From Hyphomicrobiales bacterium (lineage in GTDB: Bacteria; Pseudomonadota; Alphaproteobacteria; Rhizobiales; TMED25), in contig JADHLM010000028.1 of NCBI GenBank assembly GCA_016780665.1, positions 1-12,693 of the forward strand: 12,693 nt of DNA, written 5' to 3'. The position numbers and the translations under genes are program-made. This document shows, piece by piece, positions 6,655-12,693 of the stretch (positions within the stretch are counted from its first letter, which is position 1; every line of letters begins with the position of its first letter). A model generated the notes under the pieces. The model ran no database searches. It was given only the letters and a program-made list of their open reading frames with translations, and was not told the DNA's origin.

Positions 6655-6661
6655 CCCCCCC
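6655..6661 (-). promoter_or_regulatory. Seven-G ribosome binding site and start-stop before BKACE
   Basis: On the minus strand a G7 run (6661-6655) lies six bases before the BKACE ATG (6648). Between them is ATGTAATG, a minimal ATG-TAA start-stop (6653-6648) sharing one base with the real start. The first ATG is only one base from the G-run and is probably not used, but the arrangement is odd. Confidence 0.55.
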
Positions 6662-6704
6662 AAAAACTACAATTTATATTTTATAGATATATTTTAAAAA
6701 ATAA

Positions 6705-6733
6705 ATTATATTTTAATCAAAAAATAATTTGTA
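6705..6733 (-). promoter_or_regulatory. Candidate sigma70 promoter for the BKACE operon
   Basis: On the minus strand TACAAA (6733-6728) and a perfect TATAAT (6710-6705) are separated by 17 bases. This puts the transcription start near 6698 and gives a leader of about 50 bases. The -35 matches only 3 of 6 positions. The region 6662-6730 is almost pure A/T, so other placements are possible, and the rightward monooxygenase promoter must lie in the same 109-base gap. Confidence 0.4.
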
Positions 6734-6757
6734 CGTCTGCAATTAATAGGTTCAAAA

Positions 6758-7852
6758 ATGAGAATCGGATTTTTCACAATGCCAGTTCATCCTGAAGAAA
6801 AGAAGTGGGAGGTCTCACTTCAAGAAGACAGGAAAGCTGTGATTCTTGCTGACAAGCTTGGATATTATGATGTTTTTATAGGCGAGCATCTCACAGATAA
6901 ATCTGAGAATATTACAAATAGCATGATATTTCTATCAAGTTTAATTTCTGAGACAAAACAAATAAAGCTAGGAACTGGAACTTCAAATTTATCACACATG
7001 CATCCTGTTTTAATTGCTTCTCATGCAGCAATGTTGGATCATTTATCTGAAGGTCGTTTTATTTTTGGAATTAGTCCTGGCGCATTAAGATGTGATGCAG
7101 AGGTTCTCGGTATCATAAATGAAGATCGCGGTCAAATTTTTGCTGAGGCAATTGATGTTATTCTTGAAATTTGGAAAAATGATCCACCATATAATATTGA
7201 TTTGCCAAATAACAGATTTAAAGTTTCATCACTTGAGACAACATTTTTAGAAGTTGGAGTTGGTTATTTACAAAAACCCTATCAAAAGCCATTACCCGAA
7301 ATCGTTGGCACTGTGGTAGCACCATATTCTAAGGGGGTTATAGCGATGGGTGAAAAGGATTTTCATCCTATATCTGCTCACTTTTTGTTACCAAAATGGG
7401 TTAAAACCCATTGGGAGAATTATAAAGAAGGCAAGAGTAATGTTGGTATAACGGCTGATACTTCTGACTGGAGGGTCGCTAGAACAATATTTGTAAATGA
7501 TAATTCTAAAACAGCTAAAAACTATGGAAAATATGATAACAACAGTCCGTATAGATTTTTTTATGATCATTTGTACCGTAAGCTTGAGAGAAGTGGTAGG
7601 TTAAGCGTATTCAAGGAGGATCAGAGTGTCCAGGATGATCAACTAAATTTAGATCAAATACTTGATCAGCTGGTAATTTGCGGTGAACCAAATGAGGTTG
7701 TTGATCAAATCCTTGAATTTAGGGAAGAGGTTGGTGATTTTGGTGAGTTGTTGTATGGTGGTGTTGATTGGGTTGATGAGGATTTGGCCAAAAGATCGAT
7801 GGAGCTGATGGCAGAAAAGGTTATTCCGGAAGTAAATAAAGCAATCCAATAA
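6758..7852 (+). CDS. LLM-class flavin-dependent monooxygenase (luciferase-like)
   Basis: A 364-residue bacterial-luciferase-like TIM-barrel oxidoreductase that uses reduced flavin (FMNH2 or F420H2) to oxygenate a substrate. The N-terminus MRIGFFTMPVHP followed by ADKLGYYDVFIGEHL (31-45) is typical of the limonene 1,2-monooxygenase/alkanal-type group, with H44 in the conserved GEH motif. KLGTGTSNLSHMHPVLIASHAAMLDHLSEGRFIFGISPG (70-108) is the conserved barrel segment around the flavin site. The C-terminal part has ICGEPNEVVDQILEF, the usual gating and dimer region. A separate flavin reductase is normally needed; none is in view. AGG at 6748-6750 is seven bases before the ATG. It is divergent from the BKACE operon, which suggests joint control. 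The substrate is unknown; terpenoid and long-chain or cyclic ketones are known for relatives. Confidence 0.87.
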   Translation: MRIGFFTMPVHPEEKKWEVSLQEDRKAVILADKLGYYDVFIGEHLTDKSENITNSMIFLSSLISETKQIKLGTGTSNLSHMHPVLIASHAAMLDHLSEGRFIFGISPGALRCDAEVLGIINEDRGQIFAEAIDVILEIWKNDPPYNIDLPNNRFKVSSLETTFLEVGVGYLQKPYQKPLPEIVGTVVAPYSKGVIAMGEKDFHPISAHFLLPKWVKTHWENYKEGKSNVGITADTSDWRVARTIFVNDNSKTAKNYGKYDNNSPYRFFYDHLYRKLERSGRLSVFKEDQSVQDDQLNLDQILDQLVICGEPNEVVDQILEFREEVGDFGELLYGGVDWVDEDLAKRSMELMAEKVIPEVNKAIQ

Positions 7853-7891
7853 TCAAATTGAAATCAACAAATTAAAGACCATATATAATAT

Positions 7892-8281
7892 ATGCGAACA
7901 ATCATTGTCATAACAACACTTATGTTAATCCTCTCTGTAACCAGCAGTATTGTTGGGCACAGAATTCCAGGGATAACTGAAAACCCTTCTCTGGGGAAAA
8001 TAAAATTATGCAAGGCAGCATCAGGGATGCACTCAAATTTCATAGACAAATATGTCAATTCTGGAATTATTACAAAACACAACAAAAATAGTGATTCAGA
8101 ATATTATTTTTATGTCGATAAAAAAAAATGGGATGATGAATTATATGAGTCTCAAGAGGTTGCCGCAATTGGTGGATGGTGCAAGGTTGCAAATAAAAAT
8201 GGAAGAGGTACGGTAGCTATATTTGATGATTCTAATGGGACGATAGTCGGAAGAGTTATTGATGGTAATTATGTTAAATAG
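7892..8281 (+). CDS. Small secreted protein of unknown function
   Basis: A 129-residue protein I do not recognise. Residues 1-20 form a signal-peptide-like segment: a basic Arg at position 2, a hydrophobic stretch IIVITTLMLILSV, then small residues (SVTSS) suited to signal peptidase I cleavage. The mature part is about 105 residues, polar and basic, with two cysteines (C40 in IKLCKAA and C97 in GGWCKV) that could form one disulfide in the periplasm. The tail KNGRGTVAIFDDSNGTIVGRVIDGNYV looks like a beta-rich end. It lies 39 bases after the monooxygenase on the same strand, possibly co-transcribed, with no good Shine-Dalgarno. A TATAAT at 7884-7889 is too close to the ATG to be its promoter. 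Its stop is one base from the stop of the convergent miniprotein gene. A clear function cannot be given. Confidence 0.72.
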   Translation: MRTIIVITTLMLILSVTSSIVGHRIPGITENPSLGKIKLCKAASGMHSNFIDKYVNSGIITKHNKNSDSEYYFYVDKKKWDDELYESQEVAAIGGWCKVANKNGRGTVAIFDDSNGTIVGRVIDGNYVK

Positions 8282-8282
8282 A

Positions 8283-8369
8283 TTACTTTTTTCTTCTGTA
8301 CATAATAATCAAAAACCCAGTTAGTATTCCTACAATCATCCAAAGCAGTGATTCTATTGACAGAAGCAT
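8283..8369 (-). CDS. 28-residue predicted single-pass membrane miniprotein
   Basis: A short reading frame on the minus strand starting ATG at 8369 and ending TAA at 8285-8283. The protein begins MLLSIESLLW, continues with a hydrophobic stretch (about residues 8-23, LLWMIVGILTGFLIIM) long enough for one membrane helix, and ends in the basic cluster YRRKK. This predicts N-out/C-in topology by the positive-inside rule. GAAGG (8382-8378) lies eight bases before the ATG, a good Shine-Dalgarno. Its stop is one base from the stop of the convergent secreted-protein gene, in line with the packing at every other convergent junction here. Small membrane proteins of this kind often modulate a larger membrane partner. 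Function unknown; it could be a chance frame, but RBS, helix and tail together argue for a gene. Confidence 0.6.
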   Translation of the reverse strand: MLLSIESLLWMIVGILTGFLIIMYRRKK

Positions 8370-8379
8370 AAGTTTAACC

Positions 8380-8407
8380 TTCAATTTTTATTGTTTTTTC
8401 TTATAAT
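8380..8407 (+). promoter_or_regulatory. Candidate sigma70 promoter for the GMC oxidoreductase
   Basis: TTCAAT (8380-8385) and a perfect TATAAT (8402-8407) are separated by 16 bases. Transcription would start near 8414, giving a leader of about 27 bases. The -35 box matches 3 of 6 positions and overlaps the Shine-Dalgarno of the leftward miniprotein gene, so the two genes share this 71-base divergent region. Confidence 0.4.
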
Positions 8408-8440
8408 AACATTAATTTTCTTCTTGTTACAGGTAATTTA

Positions 8441-10042
8441 ATGGATCAAAAATTTGATTATATTATTGTAGGTGCTGGCAGTGCCGGTTGCGTTTTAGCA
8501 AATAGATTATCAGCGGACAAGTTAAATTCTGTTCTCTTGATTGAAGCAGGCGGATGGGACCTTAATCCTTGGATACATATTCCACTTGGTTATGGAAAGC
8601 ATTTCGAAAATTCAAAAGTAAATTGGATGTATTCTTCGGAGCCTGACGCAAATACAGGACAAAGAAGAATATTCCAGCCACGTGGAAAAATAATTGGAGG
8701 GTCATCCTCCATTAATGGTCTTGTATACATACGAGGGCAAAAAGAAGATTTTGATACTTGGGATCCCGAAAAGAAATATGGGTGGGATTATGAATCGGTT
8801 TTGCCATATTTTAAAAAAAGTGAGTGTAATTATAATATAAAGGATCAATATCATGGAACTGAAGGTGAGTTGTCTGTTTCATCATCAGTTGAAACACACC
8901 TATTAGCCAAAAGCTTTGTTGAGTCGGGAGTAAATTGTGGTTATCCAATTAATAAAGATTTTAATGGACAAACTCAAGAAGGTTTTGGGCATCTACAAAT
9001 GACAATAAAAAAGGGGATTAGGTCTAGTGCATCAAATGCCTTTTTGAGGGGGCTGAGAAAAAGAAAAAATTTAACTATTATTACGCATGGACATGTGGAG
9101 AAAATAATATTCCGAGATAAGGTTGCAAAAGGTATTAAATTAATTCGCAAAGGTAAAGAATTTGAATATTTCTCTAATAAAGAAATTATTCTATCTGCCG
9201 GTGCATTTAATACACCCCAAATATTACAATTATCAGGTATCGGACCAAAGGATGTTTTGAATCGCTTTGGTATAAAGGAAGTAGCAATACTTGAGGGGGT
9301 TGGAAAAAATCTACAGGATCATTACAATGGCAGGATAGTCTATAAAACTAATTTAAAAAATACACTAAATGATGTTCTTATAAGTCCTGTTAAATTAATA
9401 TTTGAGGGACTAAAATATATCTTCTTTAGGAGAGGTTTTTTAAATATGGGATCATCTGTTTCGGCAGGATTTATTAAGTCAAAACAATCACTTAAAAGAC
9501 CTGATTTGCATATTAGTTTAATACTTTTTAGTGGGGATAAGGCTGGTTCAAAGTTACATAAATGGTCTGGTTTTTCAATTATCGTTCGATTGCTCAGACC
9601 CAAAAGTATTGGGCAATTATATATAAAAAGTTTAAATCCCCTTGTTCAACCCGAGATTCTTATGAATTATTTCTCAGATATAGAAGACAGGAAATTATTA
9701 GTGAATGCAATAAAAACTACACGTAAAATCATGGAATCTAAACCCATTTCAAATCTCATAAATGAAGAATATTCTCCCGGCTCAGAAATAATTTCAGATA
9801 ATGATATAGAGAATTTTTTATCGACAAAAGGAGGAATTAGTTATCACCCAGTTGGTACATGTAAAATGGGTAATTCAAAAGATTGCGTTGTTGATTATGA
9901 TTTGAATGTGCATGGTGTTAAAAAATTAAGAATTGTTGATGCATCAATCATGCCAACAATTACATCAGGTAATACCAATGCTCCTGTTATAATGATCGCA
10001 GAAAAAGCTTCCGATCTAATTCTTAATACGTCTAAAACTTAA
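8441..10042 (+). CDS. GMC family FAD-dependent oxidoreductase (choline dehydrogenase-like)
   Basis: A 533-residue FAD enzyme of the glucose-methanol-choline family, normally oxidising an alcohol to an aldehyde and passing electrons to a quinone or O2. The FAD-binding motif FDYIIVGAGSAGCVLANRLS is at about 5-24 with the following acidic strand end VLLIEAGG (31-38). GMC signature 1 (RGKIIGGSSSINGLVYIRG) is at 81-99 and signature 2 (GAFNTPQILQLSGIGP) near the middle. The C-terminal SYHPVGTCKMG supplies the catalytic His469, and GNTNAP (510-515) the second active-site position. Full length, no signal peptide. AGG (8431-8433) is seven bases before the ATG. Relatives include BetA and polyethylene glycol, alkanol and 4-nitrobenzyl alcohol dehydrogenases, but no betaine genes are near, so choline is unlikely. 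Its stop overlaps the stop of the convergent amidohydrolase, the last gene of the hydrolase operon. Confidence 0.92.
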   Translation: MDQKFDYIIVGAGSAGCVLANRLSADKLNSVLLIEAGGWDLNPWIHIPLGYGKHFENSKVNWMYSSEPDANTGQRRIFQPRGKIIGGSSSINGLVYIRGQKEDFDTWDPEKKYGWDYESVLPYFKKSECNYNIKDQYHGTEGELSVSSSVETHLLAKSFVESGVNCGYPINKDFNGQTQEGFGHLQMTIKKGIRSSASNAFLRGLRKRKNLTIITHGHVEKIIFRDKVAKGIKLIRKGKEFEYFSNKEIILSAGAFNTPQILQLSGIGPKDVLNRFGIKEVAILEGVGKNLQDHYNGRIVYKTNLKNTLNDVLISPVKLIFEGLKYIFFRRGFLNMGSSVSAGFIKSKQSLKRPDLHISLILFSGDKAGSKLHKWSGFSIIVRLLRPKSIGQLYIKSLNPLVQPEILMNYFSDIEDRKLLVNAIKTTRKIMESKPISNLINEEYSPGSEIISDNDIENFLSTKGGISYHPVGTCKMGNSKDCVVDYDLNVHGVKKLRIVDASIMPTITSGNTNAPVIMIAEKASDLILNTSKT

Positions 10043-10923
10043 AAACCATATAACCTGCTTGGATTATCTACGAGCACCTTCTTGCGTAGTTCTTCTGTTG
10101 GAAGCCAGTTTGGAAGTATTTCAATTAACTCAGCATCGTTTGGCATTTTATTTTTCAACATTACATGAGGCCAATCCGAACCCCAAATCACATTATCAGA
10201 GTTTTTTTTTATGATCTCTTCTGCAAAAGGAGTAACATCTTTATATGGGATACCCGTTTCAATAGATATTCTATAAGGCCCTGTTAACTTTACCCAACAA
10301 TTACCATTCTCTAAAATATCAAGAAATTCCTGAAATTTTTTATCGCTGGTAGTTTTTTCAGTTTTCATATAGCCAAAGTGACCTAATACAATCGGAACAT
10401 GAATATTTTCTGATATTGCTTTCAATTTTATCTCAGGATCATCGACATGGATTAAAAACTCAATATGCCAATCATAATGTGCAAGTATTTTTGATAACTT
10501 ATATACTTGGTCAATAGACTCAAATGGCATTCCACCTTTATCGACAAGATTTAGACGGATCCCTCTTGCTCCTTTTTTATGAAAGCTCTCAATTTGACTT
10601 TTATTAATACTTTTATCAACGGCTATTACACATCTCTTTTTTCTTTGATCGTCTCTACAACTTTTAAGAACTGCTGAGTTATCAATTCCATGCACACTTG
10701 CTTGAATAAGTACAGCTCTTTCAACTCCTAATCTTGTATGCATTTTAGCTAAATCATTCAAATTGCACTCATGTGGGGTATAGCTTCTATTTTTCTGATA
10801 AGGATACTTAGTAGAGTCAAATATATGAACATGTGTGTCGCATGTGTTCATAGGTAATTTAAAAGATGGACTTAATGTATTTCTATCTGGTGGCTGGCAA
10901 TATGGAACAATTGGCATAGACAT
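10039..10923 (-). CDS. Amidohydrolase, 2-pyrone-4,6-dicarboxylate hydrolase (LigI)-like
   Basis: A 294-residue TIM-barrel hydrolase of the LigI-type branch of the amidohydrolase superfamily. CDTHVHIFD gives H31 and H33, the same numbers as in LigI. LGHFGYM gives H182, and WGSDWPH gives D250, the catalytic aspartate position. GIRLN (R123) and a Tyr near 48 resemble the carboxylate-binding residues of LigI. LigI opens a pyrone lactone dicarboxylate in the protocatechuate 4,5-cleavage pathway and needs no metal. Here the substrate is probably a lactone or a related cyclic ester, but this is inference. The ATG at 10923 shares one base with the TGA of the upstream alpha/beta hydrolase (TGATG), a translational-coupling arrangement, with GGAG ten bases upstream. 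An earlier in-frame TTG at 10956 would overlap more and is less likely. Last gene of the operon; its stop overlaps that of the GMC gene. Confidence 0.86.
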   Translation of the reverse strand: MSMPIVPYCQPPDRNTLSPSFKLPMNTCDTHVHIFDSTKYPYQKNRSYTPHECNLNDLAKMHTRLGVERAVLIQASVHGIDNSAVLKSCRDDQRKKRCVIAVDKSINKSQIESFHKKGARGIRLNLVDKGGMPFESIDQVYKLSKILAHYDWHIEFLIHVDDPEIKLKAISENIHVPIVLGHFGYMKTEKTTSDKKFQEFLDILENGNCWVKLTGPYRISIETGIPYKDVTPFAEEIIKKNSDNVIWGSDWPHVMLKNKMPNDAELIEILPNWLPTEELRKKVLVDNPSRLYGF

Positions 10924-12095
10924 CAATAAATTACTCCAATGATTTTCTCTAACCAATCTGCGGCATAATTAATTCCTAACTGACGATCATCAACGTGTGC
11001 GTGTTCAGTTGCCCCTTCTTCTTTTGTAAAAATTCTTAATTCTTTTTCTGAAGTTGTTAGGTTTTCATAAAACTTATAAGCATTTTTTACTGGCACTATT
11101 CTATCATTTTCTCCATGGGTGATCAGAAATGGAATTTTTATTTTTGATGCATTATTTTTTACTGAAAAGGCTTTAGATGCCTCAAGAGCTTCATCAATAC
11201 TATCTGCTCCAACAACCCATTGGAATTGGAAATTTGATTGTGCAGTAGATTTTGAAGAAGATTTTAATTTATCAAAGATATTTTTTTGAAATTCATATAA
11301 ATCCCAATGTCCAGAAGTGAGTGCAATCCCAGCACAATAACGATTGTCATTTGCTGCGATTCGAGAGGCATAATAGCCACCAAAACTATACCCCACAATT
11401 GCAATTTTTTTATTATCAACATCATCTCTAGTTACTAAATACTCATAAGCGCAGGAAGCTGGAACTTCATAATCATATCTTGCTTTTATATTGAGTAATC
11501 TCAAGCTCTCACCTTGCCCTGGACCGTCCAATGCAAGGGTATTAAAACCTCTCTTAGCAAATTCCAGACCTGCAAAAAGTGCACTCATTTCCTTACAATT
11601 ATCCATGCCATTTAATATCAATACTGTAGGCGAAGGACTTTTTTCTTTTTTGTTGGCGGGTATAAATAATCCTGGTAGATATGTCTCCTCATAAGGTATT
11701 TTGATGTATTCGATATCAGGATGACTTAATTCAAAACCTTTGTGATATGCATCAAATGCAATTCTACTGATTTCTAATTTTTCAGGCCCAGGTTGAATGA
11801 ACCTCTCCCCTGTGTACATATAATTACCAGCGCGTAAATAATGGAGACCGGCTGTTTTTTGATGATTATTTTTAAAATATTCTTCTGCATTATTTATATT
11901 TTTTTGCGCGAAACTTTTCCATACGTTAACCCAATCTAAAGGTGCCATATTAGTTAATTTTAGTGTATTAATTATTGTATCAATTTCATTCAGAGAAACA
12001 GCGCCGTAGGGAGCCATACCCTTACACACAAGTGTTGCATTTGACCATTGGAAATTTCCAGGAAATGCATCAGTCCAATTATTTATTTTTTCCAT
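10923..12095 (-). CDS. Alpha/beta hydrolase (FrsA / DHPON hydrolase-like)
   Basis: A 390-residue serine hydrolase with a helical N-terminal cap domain (about 1-125) before the alpha/beta core. This resembles 2,6-dihydroxypseudooxynicotine hydrolase and other members of the DUF1100/FrsA-like group, which cleave C-C or ester bonds. LDGPGQGES (189-197) is the typical strand-turn before the catalytic part. The nucleophile elbow GYSFGG places Ser237, THGENDRIVP gives Asp331, and GATEHAHVDD gives His365 (or His367), so the triad is complete. Its ATG shares one base with the TAA of the NIPSNAP gene (TAATG), and its own TGA overlaps the next ATG, so it is coupled on both sides. C-C or ester cleavage of a ring-derived intermediate would fit the neighbours. 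No signal peptide, so cytosolic. The precise substrate is not predictable. Confidence 0.87.
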   Translation of the reverse strand: MEKINNWTDAFPGNFQWSNATLVCKGMAPYGAVSLNEIDTIINTLKLTNMAPLDWVNVWKSFAQKNINNAEEYFKNNHQKTAGLHYLRAGNYMYTGERFIQPGPEKLEISRIAFDAYHKGFELSHPDIEYIKIPYEETYLPGLFIPANKKEKSPSPTVLILNGMDNCKEMSALFAGLEFAKRGFNTLALDGPGQGESLRLLNIKARYDYEVPASCAYEYLVTRDDVDNKKIAIVGYSFGGYYASRIAANDNRYCAGIALTSGHWDLYEFQKNIFDKLKSSSKSTAQSNFQFQWVVGADSIDEALEASKAFSVKNNASKIKIPFLITHGENDRIVPVKNAYKFYENLTTSEKELRIFTKEEGATEHAHVDDRQLGINYAADWLEKIIGVIY

Positions 12096-12409
12096 TATTT
12101 AAGTGGAGAAAACGGAGTACCTGTCATAATCTTATCCTCTTGGTCAGCAATCATTCCTGCAGTCCTATCTCTGAAGTCTGCCCAATCTGGATCAGCTGCT
12201 CTTTTTTTTCTCATTTCATTGAATTCATTTAGATCTTTGTATTCCCATATATGTACTATCTGATTTTGTGGTCCTATATCACTTATAAAGTACCCTATTA
12301 ATTTAAACCCATGTTTGTTATTCACAGGCATGGCGTAATCTTCAAATATCTTTATATATTTGTTCAGCATTCGAGGAACACAGTTATAAGTTCTTATATT
12401 ATAAATCAT
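12095..12409 (-). CDS. NIPSNAP family protein
   Basis: A 104-residue protein with one NIPSNAP dimeric alpha-beta barrel domain. It begins MIYNIRTYNCVPRMLNKYIK, the usual first strand and helix (compare the common ELRTYTLKPG pattern), then GFKLIGYFISDIGPQNQIVHIWEYKDLNEFNEMRKK for the central strands and second helix, ending ADPDWADFR near 72-80. NIPSNAP proteins often sit in catabolic operons for ring or terpenoid compounds; their biochemical role is mostly unproven, and the related ferredoxin-like fold includes small monooxygenases and isomerases. The start at 12409 is preceded by TTGGAGGT, a near-perfect Shine-Dalgarno with about eight bases spacing; an upstream in-frame TTG at 12424 overlaps that RBS and is rejected. 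Its stop overlaps the alpha/beta hydrolase start. It follows the EthD-like gene by 22 bases. Confidence 0.88.
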   Translation of the reverse strand: MIYNIRTYNCVPRMLNKYIKIFEDYAMPVNNKHGFKLIGYFISDIGPQNQIVHIWEYKDLNEFNEMRKKRAADPDWADFRDRTAGMIADQEDKIMTGTPFSPLK

Positions 12410-12431
12410 ATTTTTTACCTCCAAATTAATA

Positions 12432-12693
12432 TTATTCGTCTACGGGTGGCCAAATTCTATGACCAATGCTTGGCGATCCAGGTGCGTGAATAGTTTCACC
12501 GATAGTTTTTTTACTAAATGGGTCAAATTCTCGAACTATATTATTTCTTCTATCTTCATGTGATGTAAATTCATAAAGAACTGAATGTTTAGCCCATCCG
12601 GCTGTTGACACCATTTTTCTAGCTCTTATTGCACCTTTGACTTCCGATACGAATGGCAGCCTTATTTGAGCATACCATTTACCAATTTCAATT
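12432..12693 (-). CDS. EthD-like dimeric alpha-beta barrel protein, C-terminal part (cut by window edge)
   Basis: The frame ending TAA at 12434-12432 stays open to the right edge, giving 86 residues. An internal Met at 12614 is not the start because homologous-looking sequence continues upstream. The visible part reads EIGKWYAQIRLPFVSEVKGA and then ARKMVSTAGWAKHSVLYEFTS, which fits the second half of an EthD/DUF4286-type domain: W-Y-x3-H-x-P in the helix (here Arg at the His position), the G-x3-A-R strand, and the LYE-F-S strand. The tail of about 40 residues (HEDRRNNIVREFDPFSKKTIGETIHAPGSPSIGHRIWPPVDE) is Pro-rich and probably wraps the dimer partner. EthD-like proteins accompany catabolic monooxygenases or act as small isomerases/decarboxylases. 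First visible gene of the operon with NIPSNAP, alpha/beta hydrolase and LigI-like hydrolase; more genes may lie upstream. Family call is tentative. Confidence 0.68.
   Translation of the reverse strand, partial: IEIGKWYAQIRLPFVSEVKGAIRARKMVSTAGWAKHSVLYEFTSHEDRRNNIVREFDPFSKKTIGETIHAPGSPSIGHRIWPPVDE

Noticed and set aside
7562..7710. Several TGATCA-containing words near the end of the monooxygenase gene
   Set aside because: They are irregularly spaced and in different codon contexts (Asp-Gln, Asp-His, Val-Asp-Gln), so they look like coding composition and not a repeat or binding array.
7884..7889. TATAAT just before the secreted-protein ATG as a promoter
   Set aside because: Transcription would begin inside the gene after the start codon, and restarting at Met11 would lose the basic end of the signal peptide. 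It is probably chance in an AT-rich gap.
8441..10042. Choline dehydrogenase (betA)
   Set aside because: GMC motifs alone do not show choline specificity, and there is no betaine aldehyde dehydrogenase, regulator or transporter nearby.
12432..12614. Treating the right-edge gene as starting at the Met at 12614
   Set aside because: The frame stays open to the edge and upstream residues fit the same EthD-like domain, so the Met is internal and the gene is cut by the window.

Overview
The window looks like part of a low-GC, streamlined marine-type alphaproteobacterial genome. This rests on A/T-rich codons throughout, very short or negative gene spacing, and a truncated NAD kinase at the left edge whose N-terminus is of the short alphaproteobacterial type. 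The organism assignment is an inference from sequence style and has not been checked by phylogeny.

Layout from left to right. 1-225 (-) is the N-terminal part of NAD kinase, the only obvious housekeeping gene. 356-1321 (+) is a Gfo/Idh/MocA oxidoreductase. 1318-3393 (-) is a two-gene operon of a second Gfo/Idh/MocA oxidoreductase and an ACMSD-type amidohydrolase. 3490-3903 (+) is a carboxymuconolactone decarboxylase family protein, divergent from that operon. 3908-6648 (-) is a three-gene operon: BKACE-type beta-keto acid cleavage enzyme, TauD/TfdA dioxygenase, D-2-hydroxyacid dehydrogenase. 6758-7852 (+) is a luciferase-like flavin monooxygenase, followed by a small secreted protein of unknown function (7892-8281). 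8283-8369 (-) is a 28-residue predicted membrane miniprotein. 8441-10042 (+) is a GMC oxidoreductase. 10039 to the right edge (-) is a tightly coupled operon: EthD-like protein (partial), NIPSNAP protein, alpha/beta hydrolase and a LigI-like (2-pyrone-4,6-dicarboxylate hydrolase type) amidohydrolase.

Together the genes read as a catabolic island for one or more small organic acids or ring-derived compounds: oxygenases (TauD, flavin monooxygenase), dehydrogenases (two Gfo/Idh/MocA, GMC, 2-hydroxyacid), hydrolases or lactonases (alpha/beta hydrolase, two amidohydrolases), small dimeric alpha-beta barrel proteins (NIPSNAP, EthD-like), a CMD-family protein, and a BKACE that would release an acyl-CoA plus acetoacetate. 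Three fold classes (LigC-type Gfo/Idh, LigI-type amidohydrolase, LigJ/LigW/ACMSD-type amidohydrolase) are those used in protocatechuate 4,5-cleavage lower pathways, but no ring-cleavage dioxygenase, aldolase, transporter or regulator gene is in view. The substrate cannot be read from the sequence.

There are no tRNAs, rRNAs, CRISPR arrays, insertion sequences or gene-free stretches above 300 bases. The divergent intergenic regions (226-355, 3394-3489, 6649-6757, 8370-8440) hold the likely promoters, and two carry short dyads that could be operators. All four convergent junctions are packed to within 4 bases or overlap.
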